From Microplitis mediator (taxonomy: Eukaryota > Arthropoda > Insecta > Hymenoptera > Braconidae): a stretch of DNA of 64,000 nt. The stretch is taken from positions 682,001 to 746,000 of the forward strand of contig NC_079971.1 in assembly GCF_029852145.1 (NCBI RefSeq), given 5' to 3'. Numbering within the stretch: position 1 is the stretch's first letter; each line of letters starts with the position of its first letter. A program made the translations under genes and the position numbers. Below the pieces are notes generated by a model, which was not told the DNA's origin, ran no database searches, and worked only from the letters and a program-made list of their open reading frames with translations. Positions 12,601 through 25,820 of this stretch are shown here, one piece after another.

Positions 12601-14629
12601 AGAATAAATTTTTTTCTGTAATAATTCAATTTTTTCTTTTAATTACCTCGTAACTTATTTTTTTATTCATCTCAATGAATGAAATAATTAGAGGCGAAAA
12701 TTTATCTTGCAATTAGTAGGTATTATTCAATGAACGTGGGTAAAAAATAGTTACAAGTTAAATTCGAGTAAAGAGTTAAGTCATCGTAATATTGTTGTAT
12801 TATGCTGTCTTTTATTATATTATATTATATATTTAATACCTAAATTATGTTGTCGACATTTCATCACTAGCATCGCAAGTAACAGGATATTGCGGGAAAT
12901 CTTTGGCAGTGGAAACGACCACGTTGTTTTATATTTTTACCCACTTGTTTTGTTACTTGTTATACTCGTTACCGGATTATGTACACTAGCTTAAATTAAA
13001 ATACACTGTTCGCATGTTCTAATTTTTTTAACTTATAGAAACTCGTAAAGTTGCGTTACACCTTTATTTTTTTTTTCTTCACCTATTTAATGAGAATTAA
13101 CGCATTTATTACTTTTCATACTTTGTCTCTAAAAAACGTTACCGTTGTTCAATTTTTCTTCGATTTCTATTTTATAACGCAATTTTTTCAAAATTTTTCA
13201 AAAATTACTCATAAAAAAATTTCAAAATCACTCAGTAAATTTTCAATATATAAAAAATTTGTACCCCCGAAAAATTTTGAAAATCCTTTGGAAAATTTTC
13301 CGGGACCTTTTCATACTTTTCGACCCAAAAATTGACATTTCCCATAAAAAATAACTCAAAAAATCTATCATTAAATGATTAGATAAATATTCCAGGAAAT
13401 AACATAAAAAAAATATCAAGCAATGATGACCGTGATGACTATGATGAAGATCAGTACAATGATCTCTAGTCGGCTCAGCAGACTAGTCTATGCCACGGTC
13501 AGATGATGTAATGCCTCGGCTTTGGAGGACGTCTGTGGAATCTCCGGATGAACTTGAATACTTTGCCTTTACCTCTACCTCTATCTCAATCTACTGTTGC
13601 CTTACAATTATTTAATACATAAGTACAATTAAATATCACTTTTAACAGATGACTAACTTGCTAATCACAAATGACATAAATGGGTGTGGCAAATTGATCC
13701 GATTGATAAAATTTATTCATTCTAAAGCTCGAAAAAAATAAATCCGTCAGGTCTTATTTATTATCAACCAGATCTCGGTAAAGAAAGTCGAAAATATTTC
13801 AATTCAATGATCTGTCGATTGAGAAAATTTGTCACCAAGAATGTTGATCAAGATAGCTAGTTATGGGTTGGAAAATTTATATCTATGACTAGCTGAGTTA
13901 TTAAAAACTTTCGCAATTATTTAATATCTCAGCCTTAGACATGTTGTCGCTCGGCTCTGATACTTTTTAATATGGGCTTAAATAATTTATTAAAATTCTA
14001 TTACTAAATAAATTTTAAAAATGAAATATTATTTAATGGTATCTTAATAAATGTACGCGTACTCTGGTGTAACATGTTGTGTATTGATATAGAAAAGTAT
14101 CTAGAACAAGTGTTGTAATGGATATTTGTCATGTGATCGAAGGCGACGGTTTCATTGAAAAAAAAAAGAAAAAAATTTATTGAATTTTAAAAATAAATAG
14201 GCGGTAAAATAGAGACAGATATGGAATATAATTTAACTGTAGGTCTAATTAACATCGACCTTGTTTTAAAATTATGTTTTGTTTGTTTGTGGCATTGGGC
14301 AATGGATGCTCTGTCGATTTGTTAATTTATATATAATAAAATACAATAATTAAGTCCAAGGGTTCTAATTAGTAAGTTTTGTATCTGAAGCGTGGATCGC
14401 ATGAATTTCTAGTGTAGGCTCTTGATTTACGGCAATGTGTTTTTGCACACAACTTTCTTTTTATTTACTTATTAAATTATTTATGTTTTAATTACAGTTA
14501 TTTTTATTATTTATTATTGGGTTTTTTTATTCGTAATTTATTTATTTATTCGGATTTTATTCTGAGGAAGGTGAATTTAATTGATGGTATCGGCATAATT
14601 GCTGAAGATCAGTTGATGGTTAGATATAT
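12601..14629. other. Intergenic, no gene assigned
   Basis: Mostly AT-rich. The segment 13430-13565 is unusually balanced in composition and has short open frames on both strands. I could not connect either to splice partners or to a known protein, so no gene is called. Confidence 0.4.
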
Positions 14630-15570
14630 TAGTGAGAAGAGGATTTTGTTTCCTATAACATTAGCATCAATAAAAAAATTTATATAATTGATATTTGAAA
14701 AGTAAAATGCGAATTTTTTATTTTTGGAAAATCGAGATGATTAATTGGCTGTAACTTTCACACGATTGGTCTGAGCTCATTTTTTGTAGATACTAAAATT
14801 GTAGGAAATTAAATTTCCTTTTCGGCAGTCACCTTTGATGTTCATTTATGTCAATTATTTCCCGAGATATTTGATATTCAAATTAATAATAGAATTGGCA
14901 ATTCATAATGACATTATAATTACTAGTTGACGATATCTTAGTAATTATTGGAAACAATTAGAAATTTTGGTATGTACCAGAAAGGAAATTTTATTTCCTA
15001 CAATTTTTGACTGATTACAAAATTCTCTAGGACCGATATTTAAAAAGATACGGCCATTTTAGGTGTGAGTTATAAATTTGATATTTTTGGAAAGAATTTA
15101 AACAGCTGTAACTTTTGAATAATCGATCCTAGAATTTTTTTTACAGAGACTAAAATTCTAGGAAATTAAATTTCCTTTTCGGCAGTCACCTTTGATGTTC
15201 ATTTATGTCAATTATTTCCTGAGATATTTGATATTCAAATTAATAATAGAATTTGGCAATTCATAATGACATTATAATTACTAGTTGACGATATCTCAGT
15301 AATTATTGGAAATAATTAGAAATTTTGGTATGTACCAGAAAGGAAATTTTATTTCCTACAATTTTTGACTGATTACAAAATTCTCTAGGACCGATATTTA
15401 AAAAGATACGGCCATTTTGGGTGTGAGTTATAAATTTGATATTTTCGGAAAGAATTTAAACAGCCGTAACTTTTGAATAATCGATCCTAGAAATTGTTTT
15501 ACAGAGACTAAAATTCTAGGAAATGAAATTTCTTTTCCAAAAACCACCTATGACATATATTTATCTTAAT
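14630..15570. repeat. ~360 bp direct duplication in a repeat block
   Basis: Positions 14807-15165 and 15167-15527 are near-identical direct repeats of about 360 bp. Each contains TTCCTTTTCGGCAGTCACC, TATGTACCAGAAAGGAAATT and CAGCCGTAACTTTTG or CAGCTGTAACTTTTG. The block belongs to the GGAAATTnAATTTCC group. Confidence 0.9.
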
Positions 15571-16642
15571 TATTTTCTAAGATATCAATAATTACAGTTA
15601 ATTAATTTATTTTCTCCAATTGTTGGCATACTTTATTTGCGAACGGGTGTTTTTATTAGTTAATTAACTAAAGGTAATTAATAGCAGGATATGTTATTGT
15701 GACACGTGTCGCGTCATCTTAGTTAGAGCATAATAATAATAAGTAAGATTCCGCTGCAATGTTTTTACGTAAGTAAAGTTATAAAAAAAAAGTTGAGCGA
15801 CAACAAAGAGAGTGAGACTAAGAAATGTGTAGACACTTTGCTGCGCGTGGGAATTCGCGGATTTATTGTATGACTGCTAATCATATATGTCATCCACCTA
15901 TATATATATATATAAATATATAAAGTATATTAAACCCTTTACATATAATTTTTTTGCGTATTAAATTTAATTATATACTTCCTCAGACCTACTTGACATT
16001 ATTGTTAATACAATTAGCAAAAAAAAACTTTCTCTCCTATCTTTATTTCATTTTTTATTCGTCACAATAATTCTTAACGGTTATTTTTATGTTTGTTCTT
16101 CTAAGCGATAAAAGAGCTTGTAAAATGAACTTAAAAATTATGATTTTTTTTTTTTCTTGTTAACTTCTAGAAATTTTTGCGGACTTTGATTTATCCAATT
16201 AATATTAAATAAGAAACTTGTAGCAAATTTAGCGATAATATATTAAGAAATCGGCCTTTCATTTCTATATGCCGGATGAAATTCTTAAGAGTGATAAAAT
16301 AATTATTTGAAATTCATATTAAGTTGGATATTAATTGGCGGTCTTGTGTGAAAATGATGTCTGATGTTAAGAAATATTGATTACGAGTGTCAAAGTAAAT
16401 AAATTAACAATTTAAATACACTGTTACATGAAGCGATTGAGGTAGTTATTAACTGTCGTTTTAATAATTTAAATCATTAGAAATAAATTTAATAAACTTT
16501 CTAAGAGTTGATAATTCTTATAATTTTTTAAATATTTTTATTTAAATAAAAAAATTGTTGGATGAAAAATGTAAAAGTTATTTTCTCGTCTTTTCATTTC
16601 TATCGAAATTTCATTTTTAACTCTTCTGTAGTTTTTTATTCC
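15571..16642. other. Intergenic, no gene seen
   Basis: AT-rich, with a TA microsatellite at 15898-15930. No coding signal is supported. Confidence 0.4.
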
Positions 16643-16742
16643 TATGAAAAAATTATTTCAGATTTTCAAATTTTCCATTTCGATGAAAAATTTCCCGCCT
16701 CGTTATTTTTTTGCTTTCATTTGAAGCTCTAATCAGTTATCT

Positions 16743-17438
16743 TACACTGTAAAAAATCACCGGGGTAAGTCCAAACGGTGTAGGTGTTAAAATCGGCGGT
16801 GTTAAATTTCAATACCGAAAGCGGTGTGAAAATAACGTCGCCGCCGGTGTAAATATTTTTTACCGGTGTTAAAAAAAATTATCCAGTTTTACACCGGTAA
16901 ACACGCTTTTACACCAATATTACTCCGTTTTTATACCGGTAACCACGTTTTTACACCGATATTACACCAGTTACCCCGCCTTTACACCGGTAACCACGCT
17001 ATTACACCGATATTACTCCGCTTTTACACCGATATTACACCAGTTACCCCGCCTTTACACCGGTAACCACGCTTTAACACCGATATTACATCGGTTACCC
17101 CGCTTTTACACCGTTTTTACACCGGTTACCCCGATTTTACACCGGTAACCACGCCTTTACACCGTTATTACACCGGTTGCCCCGCTTTTACACCGGTAAC
17201 CACTCTTTTACACCGATATTACTCCGTTTTTACACCGGTTACCCCGCTTTTACACCGATATTACACCGGTTACTCCGCCTTTACACCGATTTTACTTCAA
17301 TTTTAAACTGGTTACCCTGATTTAACACCGATATTTTTAACACCGGTAAATTACTCCTCCTACACCGGTGTAATTTTATTTTAACACCGGGCGGAGTTAA
17401 AATGAGTCCATTTTTAACACCGCTCTTTTTACAGTGTA
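16743..17438. mobile_element. Foldback element with ACACCGG satellite core
   Basis: Ends are TA-CACTGTAAAAA on the left and TTTTTACAGTG-TA on the right. The interior is an irregular array of TTTACACCGGTAACC and TTTTACACCGATATTACACC variants with a period of roughly 25-35 bp; ACCGGT is itself palindromic. There is no coding capacity beyond repeat read-through. A second copy with the same ends lies at 40030-40896. The element is bracketed by a direct repeat of about 91-100 bp (16643-16733 and 17437-17527). Confidence 0.85.
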
Positions 17439-17538
17439 TGAAAAAATTATTTCAGATTTTCAAATTTTCCATTTCGATAAAAAATTTCCCGCCTCGTTAT
17501 TTTTTTGCTTCCAATTGAAGCTCTAATTATTTTTCTTA

Positions 17539-18492
17539 CGCCTTAATTACCAATTACCAATACAGCTTTCAACTTAATTAATTTTTTAAATAAACAATTA
17601 AATTATTCCCTTTTGAAACAAAAAAAAAAATTTTTTATCTCAACTAAAAAATTCCGCCTCTATAATTACCATAAAAAAAAAACCCAGCAAAAAAATAACT
17701 TTCTACACGAAAAGTTTTATATTTTACCGAATTAAAAAGAGATTTCACAAATCTCTACTCTACATATTATTATAAATTTATATTTACAAACACATATATT
17801 AATATATATAACTTTTAAACGCATATTACGTGCAACCGCGTTTGTTAAACAATCATGCAAATGTATACAGCAATGGAAACCCATCAAGCTAAAATTGGCC
17901 AACATAATCTAAGGAAAATATACATATTTATATATTTACATATACAATAATATATAAAATTATTTCTATAGAGTCCGATGTGCCCGAATAACTCGTATAA
18001 ACGACTAGATAAATCTCCAAGACACGCGACAGCATAACAAATGTGTGAATCTGATCAGCATGCACTTATATATATATGAAAATATATATATATTAAATAC
18101 ATAAATAAATAAATAAATAACCAGTAAACTGCAACAGTACTACTGGCATAACTTAAATCTCAAGCACGTGGACTTGTTATTATGCATATCCATATCATAG
18201 ATATTTCTAGTACAAGAACGTATCGGTGAAAGTATTTGTGAATATTCAATAAAATGAAATAAAATAATTTTAAAAACCCAGATCCATTTACATATCATTG
18301 GCTACTTTACTACATATTATGTTTATGCAATTTATTACCGTAATAAAATGATGATTAATTTATTTGAGGGCTGGAGGTAAAGATAATTCATAGGAATTGG
18401 ATTTTAATACAAATATATATGAGGAGTTGGTTAAATACCCGGAAGGTTTCCGTATTAAATTGCAATAGAAATTTCTATACATATATATATTA
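17539..18492. other. Intergenic, no gene seen
   Basis: AT-rich with TA microsatellites (18065-18095) and an AAAT run (18102-18120). No gene is supported. Confidence 0.4.
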
Positions 18493-19519
18493 GACTGATT
18501 CAAAAAAATCGACTAATTTTTTTTTTCTTCATTATATCGAAAATATTGTTGGAAATGATGAAAAAAAAATACTGTGAAAGTTTGAGCTCTTAGTATTAAT
18601 ATTAACAACTGCCGCATCGCAATTTTCTATTTCCCGTTTAAATAACATGGGAAAATTTATTCTTTAAGCTTTGGAATTTTGTAGCTCACGGTGGGACCAA
18701 TACTTTTAAATGGTCAAGACATATTCTTATGGGAAATTTGACGCTCTACAAAAAAGGTCTCTTATAATTTTTCGATATTTTTATTTCTTCAAACGTTATT
18801 CAAAGTTAAAGTTAGATTGACGATAAATTTCTACATTTTTTTAATTTTTTGACGCAACCATCAACTTTATCCGAAAATTTTACAGGACATTTTTTGTAGA
18901 GCATTTTATTTCCTACAACTTATCTCAGAGAAAATTTTCGATATTTCACTTAAGTCGCATGTTATCTGCAATTAACTGAAAATTTTCTTAAATAATCTAA
19001 ATTTTGTTGCTTAAAATTAATTATATTAAATTTTCAGTTAATTGCGAACAACTTACGACTTGTCAGAAATATCAAAAATTTTCTCTGAGATAAGTTGTAG
19101 GAAATAAAATTCTCTACAAAAAATGTCCTATAAAATTTTCCGATAAAGTTGATGGTTGCGTCAAAAAATTTAAAAAATGTAGAAATTTATCGTCAATCTA
19201 ACTTTAACTTCGAATAACTTTTGAAGAAATAAAAATATCGAAAAAGTATAAGAGACCTTTTTTGTAGAGCGTCAAATTTCCCATAAGAATATGTCTTGAC
19301 CATTTAAAAGTATTGGTCCCACCGAGAGCTACAAAATTCCAAAGCTTAAAGAATAAATTTTCCCATGTTATTTAAACGGGAAATAGAAAATCGCGATGCG
19401 GCAGTTGTTAATATTAATACTAAGAGCTCAAACTTTCACAGTATTTTTTTTTCGTCATTTCCAAAAATATTTTCGATATAATGAAGAAAAAAAAATTAGT
19501 CGATTTTTTTGAATCAGTC
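18493..19519. mobile_element. 1.03 kb long hairpin element, TA flanks
   Basis: The left end GACTGATTCAAAAAAATCG and the right end CGATTTTTTTGAATCAGTC are perfect complements, each flanked by TA. The two arms, each about 490 bp, match almost throughout with only scattered mismatches. They meet at a spacer of roughly 45 bases around 18986-19030. Neither arm encodes a protein. This is a foldback transposon or inverted duplication; a transcript crossing it would form long double-stranded RNA. Confidence 0.93.
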
Positions 19520-22153
19520 TAATATATATGATAGTAAACTGATGGTTTGTTGGATTCAAGTCGTAAGAACATAACGTGTGTGAGTTAATTTTTTTTTAAT
19601 GACTGTTTAGATGGCGTGGGAGTGGTATCTAGTAAAGCAAGTTAACTTAAAGGACGAAACATTCACTTTCATGTCCTTCAAAAGGATTTAAAAGTAAATG
19701 GAAATAATATATTATCATTATTATTTTGTTGGTTTGGTTTTTTTACTGTCGGTTATTATTAATAAGTGATTAGTTATTGGTGATTGGTAATGAGTGATAC
19801 GAGATGAGAAATATTTATTGGTATTAAATGTTTTTCCTGGGTAATAAAATTAAATTACATTCCGAATGTTTTGCGGTTGAGGCTGCATTGGGTTTAATAT
19901 AAGAGTAAGAAGAAGGGGGGGGGATTACATTTGTTGGATTTTAAAAATGTGCGTGATAGTTTTATATGGAGACTCGTTATAACATAGGAGCAGTCGTGCA
20001 CGAACGACATTATTGCTGGGTAGAAATAGATGTGGATATAGATTATATATTTTTGCTTCCTCTTTGTGTGCTCGATTGCACCTTCGAGGAATACGAATCG
20101 ATCGATCGCATTTTTTATACCCGGTTCGAGTTACATTCCGCGGACAACTCTGACAATTAAAAGGAAGAGAAATAATGAGAAATAATAATTATTGTAACTT
20201 TAGATATTTTTTTAGGTAAATTTCAAGTAATTGATTGGAACACGGGGTAGAGAGGGCAACATGCGGGGGGAAATCGGCTGTCAAAAATTAAAAAAAAATT
20301 TGAATTTAAAATTCGCGGTAAAAACTTTTAGGGGAGGCCGTTTTTTATCCGGCATTAAAAATGTTTTTTTTTCTTTATGGCGGGTCATGTCTTAATGTCA
20401 GATAAAATTATTAATTTAAAAAAAAAAATAAATTTAGCAATTAAGACAACAGACATTGTCTTAATTCACATTTAATGACTTTCTATCTTTATAATTATTG
20501 CCAGAAATACACGTGTTTAGTCTCAATAAATAACTGTTACGTTAAAATAAAAAAAAAAAATTAAATTGTCTCCGGCAAATGAAATCGAAAATAAATTTAT
20601 TTAAATATTTAAAAACCACCCAATAAATCACTCTCTCTTTATTTTTCACTTTCGTTTAAATTATTTTAAAAATGATCACTTAAATATTTATTTTAAAATT
20701 TAATTCAAAAAATAAACTACTTGTCTCCCACGAAGTTTCGTTTTCTAACCCGAGAAAAAAAAAAAATCCGAATTTCTCACAATCCCAACTTTTACAAAAT
20801 GCTCACATTAAACCGGCCGACAAAATTGATCTCAATAATAAAACCACGAAAAAAAGGTCCATTAACTAAATCTATATCTGAATGCAGGCTCACAAAAAAG
20901 ATGGATCCGGAAAGACTTTCTCTGGGTTTTTGCTTAACTTTTTGTCGTCTAATATCTCACGGTCGATACCGATCTCCGATCTCCATCTCGATAAATCTAA
21001 AAATTCCGATATAATTACCGCTTATCCTACATCTTATATTTATATTCTTTTAAACTCTTTGTCTCAAGATCCTTTCGAATGGCGAATAATCTCCGCGTTA
21101 TATTAATTAACTTCTTACTCCTTCTATTCCCTGCGATAAATTTATTCTCATCTGAGTGAAATCCAGTTAAATTTTAGGAATTTTTTTTCTTTCTCTTATT
21201 CATATAAATAAATATCCCCGTCTCATATCCTTAAAAATTTCAAGTCTGAATCTCCCGTTACCGTCTATTCAAATTTTATTGAGTCAATAAAAAAAAATCC
21301 CCCGCGTTTAAAAAAAAAATTCCCGCCAATGTTAAAAAAAAATAATAAAACTTGACAATTACACATATTTTAAATAATTTACAGCAAATAAGTACACAGT
21401 AACTATGTACATACACAGTGTACATACAAGTGAAAGTACAACCGGTCAGAATTATTTTAGATCAAAAGGTAAAAGTGAATTAGACATAATAAATAACAAT
21501 AATAAAAGAAAACTCGTTAAAGTGGAGAAAAAAAAGAATAAAAAAAAAATTTATATGATTAAATAAAAGTTAACATGGACAAAATAAACAATCGTGTCTA
21601 CGTGAATTCAATCGTGCGTAAATTGCCACCAGAATGAAACATTTTTTTTTTTTTGTAAATTTATTTTTATCAGTAGATAAATATAACAATTAGATATTCA
21701 AAATTTTTTTTTAGCGTATGTGAAAGGACCGACTTATAAATAAGTGATTAAAATAGTTTAACATTGGCACGAGAGTATAATATGTATACATTTATATATT
21801 TAGCGTTATGTTGTGTATCTAAGTGAAGGATGTGAATGTGTTGAGATTCAGAGCGGAACGTGAACGCGTTTAAGAAAATGAAGGGGACTGTAGAGCGTGA
21901 ATAAGCGTGTCCTATGATAAAACCCAGTGCAGGTAGATATCTATGTCTATATCTATGACTATGACTATGACTATGGTATTGCTGCCTTTCAATATAAAGA
22001 AACTCCCACATAAATTAAATCCTACAGTTATATTCTTATTTAATTAATCGTCCGGATTAATGTCTTCCGGATGATGACCCGTACCACGTGCTCTGGTTAA
22101 ATTTATATTTACACTGAAAAAATAAGTGACTTTTGGAAATATTGCATTTTCTT
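19520..22153. other. Intergenic, no gene assigned
   Basis: AT-rich. A 64-codon frame at 19966-20160 (+) has mixed composition but no recognised domain, no splice partner and no upstream signal, so it is left unassigned. A simple (CTATGA)n run lies near 21935-21975. Confidence 0.4.
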
Positions 22154-22734
22154 CCCCCATGAAAAAAATTTATAAAAAAAATATATTAAAAATATATAAA
22201 TATGTATAAAAAATATATTTTAAATAGCTAACTTTTGGCCGATTTCCGTATATATTTTATATATTTTGAATATATTAAAAATATATAAAAAACACATGTA
22301 TAAAAATATACGAAAAATATATTTTTCTTATATTTAAAAATATAAAAAAATATATTAGTAATATATTTTAAATCTATAAAAATATAAAAAATATATTTTT
22401 AATTCAACCAACAACCTAAGTAAAAAAAATATATCATTAAGTTAATTAACAACATAGAAAATGAAATATAAAAAGTTTATATAAAAAATATATTTTTTAT
22501 ATAATTTTTGTATATTTTTAAATATTAAAAAATAAATTTTTTGTATATTTTTATACATGTATTTTTTATATATTAAAAGATATATTTTTAATATATAAAA
22601 TATATACGAAAATCGGCCAAAAGTTAGCTATTTAAAATACATTTTTTATACATATTATATATAAATTTATATATTTTTTATATATTTTTTTTATATGAAA
22701 AATATATTTTTTTTATAAATTTTTTTCATGGGGG
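22154..22734. mobile_element. Foldback element, CCCCCATGAAAAAAA ends
   Basis: A long inverted repeat: the left end CCCCCATGAAAAAAATTTAT mirrors the right end ATAAATTTTTTTCATGGGGG. The inner mirrored pair TAGCTAACTTTTGGCCGATT (near 22225) and AATCGGCCAAAAGTTAGCTA (near 22612) shows pairing well beyond the ends. The remainder is AAATATAT-type low-complexity sequence. Flanking bases suggest a TT target duplication. Confidence 0.85.
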
Positions 22735-24187
22735 TTAGTACAATTCCGAGTCAAAAAAATAGAATCAAATGTGTTTTTAGATCTAATTTGATATATTTAA
22801 GTCAAAAAAGTCAAATTCGACTTGATATTGTTTTAGTAGACTTGAATTTAAGTGAAAAAAGTCGAATTTCGGTTATTTTTTTGACCTAAAAAAAACCTAA
22901 TCAAAGAAATCTGATTTCAGCTCAAAATCTGTTGATTTTTTTTTGGAGTACTGGAAATAAAATTCGATTTCCTTCCGACAAGAAAATTGTCTCTCAACTC
23001 AGATATGAAGTTAATAATGCAATAATTTCTATTGATTTTTTTCAATGTATTTTGTTGGCTGACTTTTAAAACTCCCGCGCAGTTGCGTAATCGCAATTAT
23101 GGAAATCATTAGTGATTGTCAGAGCTGCATCAGTTTCTCCGGTTAGCCGGCTAATAGTTACCCGGGAGTCAATCGAATGGGAATGTACGATGGCCAATGG
23201 ACTGTCCACTTGTCAACATGATTGCCAGGGATTTTCTTTCCTATATATTTTATGTCATTACAATCTCTTTATTTTTTTTTTTTTTTTTGATTGTAGTGAA
23301 TTTATAAAAAACGTTTCCTTTTTATCTGGAGTAAATTTTTTTTACTTAGGGTGTGTCTAGTAATTTTTTTTAAATACGTTAATAATTAAATAAGAAAAAT
23401 TAAAATTGCATAATTAAATTATGGGAGTAATTAAAAATGATTAATTATTATAATTAAGATCGAATTTTTTCTTTTTGGTAAAAATTTTTTCTTATGGTAT
23501 TTTATATATTTATATATATGTTTTTTTAAATTAACCCATGGTATTTTATGTAACTGATATTTTTTTTCAAGGTTCGAAGGACTGAAAAAAAAAATACTAA
23601 TTCGAATCGATTAATTAAAGTATGAAATACAAGAAATTGAAGCTAATGAATTTAAATTTGAATTTTTTAACGAATTCAGGACACGGGTAAATTTATGCGG
23701 ATTATTATATTTAAATGTTCAATTGAATTAATAAGAAGTTTAAATTAATAAACTTTTTTTTTTAATCAAAATTTTTTTTCCTATTTCACTGAAAAATTAT
23801 TTAAATCGCTTAATTAAATTATTAGCAAGTAATTTAAAATAATGAAGTTTTGAAAGTTCGAATTGAAAAGAATTCAGTGATTAATTTTTTTTTTTTCAGC
23901 GAATTTAAAAAAACTCAAAACTCCTTAATTAAATTATAAGATACGCAATTTATACATCAACTTTTTTTCTAAATAAAAAAAATAAACATTTAATTAAATT
24001 CTAAATTGCGTCGAACATTTTTTTCCCTCAATAAGTAATCGCTAATTAACTAAAAATATTTGTAAAATTCTGTTTCAACGCCGCGTAAATTTAAAAAATC
24101 CGGTTTTTAGCGAAAAAAACAGTCTCAGTACTTGTGGGGACATTAAAAGAAATCGGTCTGTCAGTTGACCCTGCGGGCCAGCCCCAA
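22735..24187. other. Intergenic, no gene seen
   Basis: AT-rich. The segment 23100-23230 has a less simple composition but no identifiable function. Confidence 0.4.
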
Positions 24188-24881
24188 AACTTCCCGCTGT
24201 TTTCGAGCTCAAGAACCTCGAAAACATTATTGTGAAACGTTTTTTCGAAAAAAAACGTTTTTCAGCATTTTTTCTCAAACGAATAAACCGATTGAGACGG
24301 TTGAGGTGGCAATCGACGCGTTTTATCAAGTTCTAAAGCTGATCAAATTTTGAATTCGATTTATCGAGTCGTTTTTGAGAAATTCCAAAAAAACAAAAAA
24401 TTTTTTTTTTAATTCTTTCGACAACGGTTTCTCTTGAACGAATGAACCGATTTTGATGGTTGAGGTGTCATTCGATGCGGCTTATAAATCTCTAGAGCCA
24501 AGTCTATTTTGGAATTAATCCATCGAGCACATTAAAAGTTATCCAAAAAAAACATTTTTGAAAAAATTGTATTTTTGGAATATCTCCGAACGAGCCCTAC
24601 CGATCAAGCTCAATTTTCTCACGGCTTCAAGATATTGATAATCCGCGTCGAATGACACCTTAAAGTTCAAAATCGGTTCATCCGTTCAAAAGATACAGGT
24701 ATTTACATACGTACGTACATACATACATCCATACATTCGGGCATCATCTAGAAATTAGTCAGAATAGCTTCCTAGGACCTCAAAACGTCGACATCTGATG
24801 GAAATTCGATTTTCGTAAATCGGACCGAAACCAATAACTTCCCGAATTTTTGAAAATTTAAAATTTTCTTAGCGGGAAGTT
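24188..24881. mobile_element. MITE-like element, AACTTCCCGCT ends, copy B
   Basis: It has the same ends (AACTTCCCGCTGTTTTCG on the left, TTAGCGGGAAGTT on the right) and internal order as copy A at 10114-10862, including the TACGTACATACATAC microsatellite near 24705 and ATCGGTTCATCCGTTCAAAAG. No transposase is seen. Confidence 0.85.
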
Positions 24882-25820
24882 CAAAATAAAGGGCCCTCTT
24901 GTCAATGGGGTAATTGTTGAAAAACGTCCATGTATTCAAGGAGTTTTGAATGATGATAAGACTGAGAGCTTAGAAACGAAAGTAATTGAGTTTTGTTATG
25001 CAACTGAGGGTATATAGCCTTGGTCGAGTGACCTAGCGCATTGTGGCTCAAGATTACTAATGAAAACACCAGACCCGGGAATTGGAGTAACTAATGCGAC
25101 TTTCTATTGGACTACACCTCTATAATGTTTTATTTTATTATTAAAAATAACAATTAATCAACATTTTATGTTCCTAACAACAATTTCACTTTTTATGTTT
25201 ATTTATTTATTATTATTATTTTTATATATATTTTTTTTATTCACGTGAATAGGGCAGCTTGTGCAACGCATAATTAACGTACTTTTTATTAAAAAAAAAA
25301 AAGTTGTTACTTAATTTTAAATACATTATGTTAAATAATAAATAATCTATTTAAAATTCATTTTTTTATTTAAAATACGGGTGTGATTGTGATTGTAGTT
25401 CTAATAGATAATTTTATTTTTAAGGCGAAATGAATGTAGATTTAATAATTAGCTAGACAGGTTTTAATTTTTTCACGGAGATGGAAACGCAGTGGGAATA
25501 AAAAAATATATGTAACGTTTTATAGTTCACTTTCAAAACATTCACTCGATTTTTATTTAGTTTCATTTTATTATTCAACCCATTAATAATTATTTTATAA
25601 TGTTGCGTATTAGCAAATCTATATATTTTACTACTAATATCATATGATTTATTACTTTGGATAAAAAATATTCAGCTACTGGATAAAATATATTTTTATA
25701 ACTTCCTCATTATTTTATTATTTCATATGCTAATTTACTTTAAACCCCATTAATTTAGAAATTTTATAAGAGTTAAATTTATAAGTCGGATTATTTTTAT
25801 TATTAAGATTTAAATTTTTG
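24882..25820. other. Intergenic, no gene seen
   Basis: AT-rich DNA. A weak tRNA-like A-box string (GGTCGAGTGACCTAGCGC, near 25022) has no B box and is not called. Confidence 0.4.

Noticed and set aside
16866..17066. A 66-codon frame and a CRISPR-like spacing of repeats
   Set aside because: The frame is read-through of the ACACCGG palindromic array. Repeat spacing is irregular, there are no unique spacers, and the context is an insect genome with foldback ends.
20721..21106. Two overlapping plus-strand frames of 74-97 codons
   Set aside because: The composition is that of AT-rich intergenic DNA, with lysine-rich runs from poly(A) and no motif or splice partner.
25015..25085. A tRNA-Leu-like A box
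   Set aside because: No B box and no cloverleaf can be drawn.
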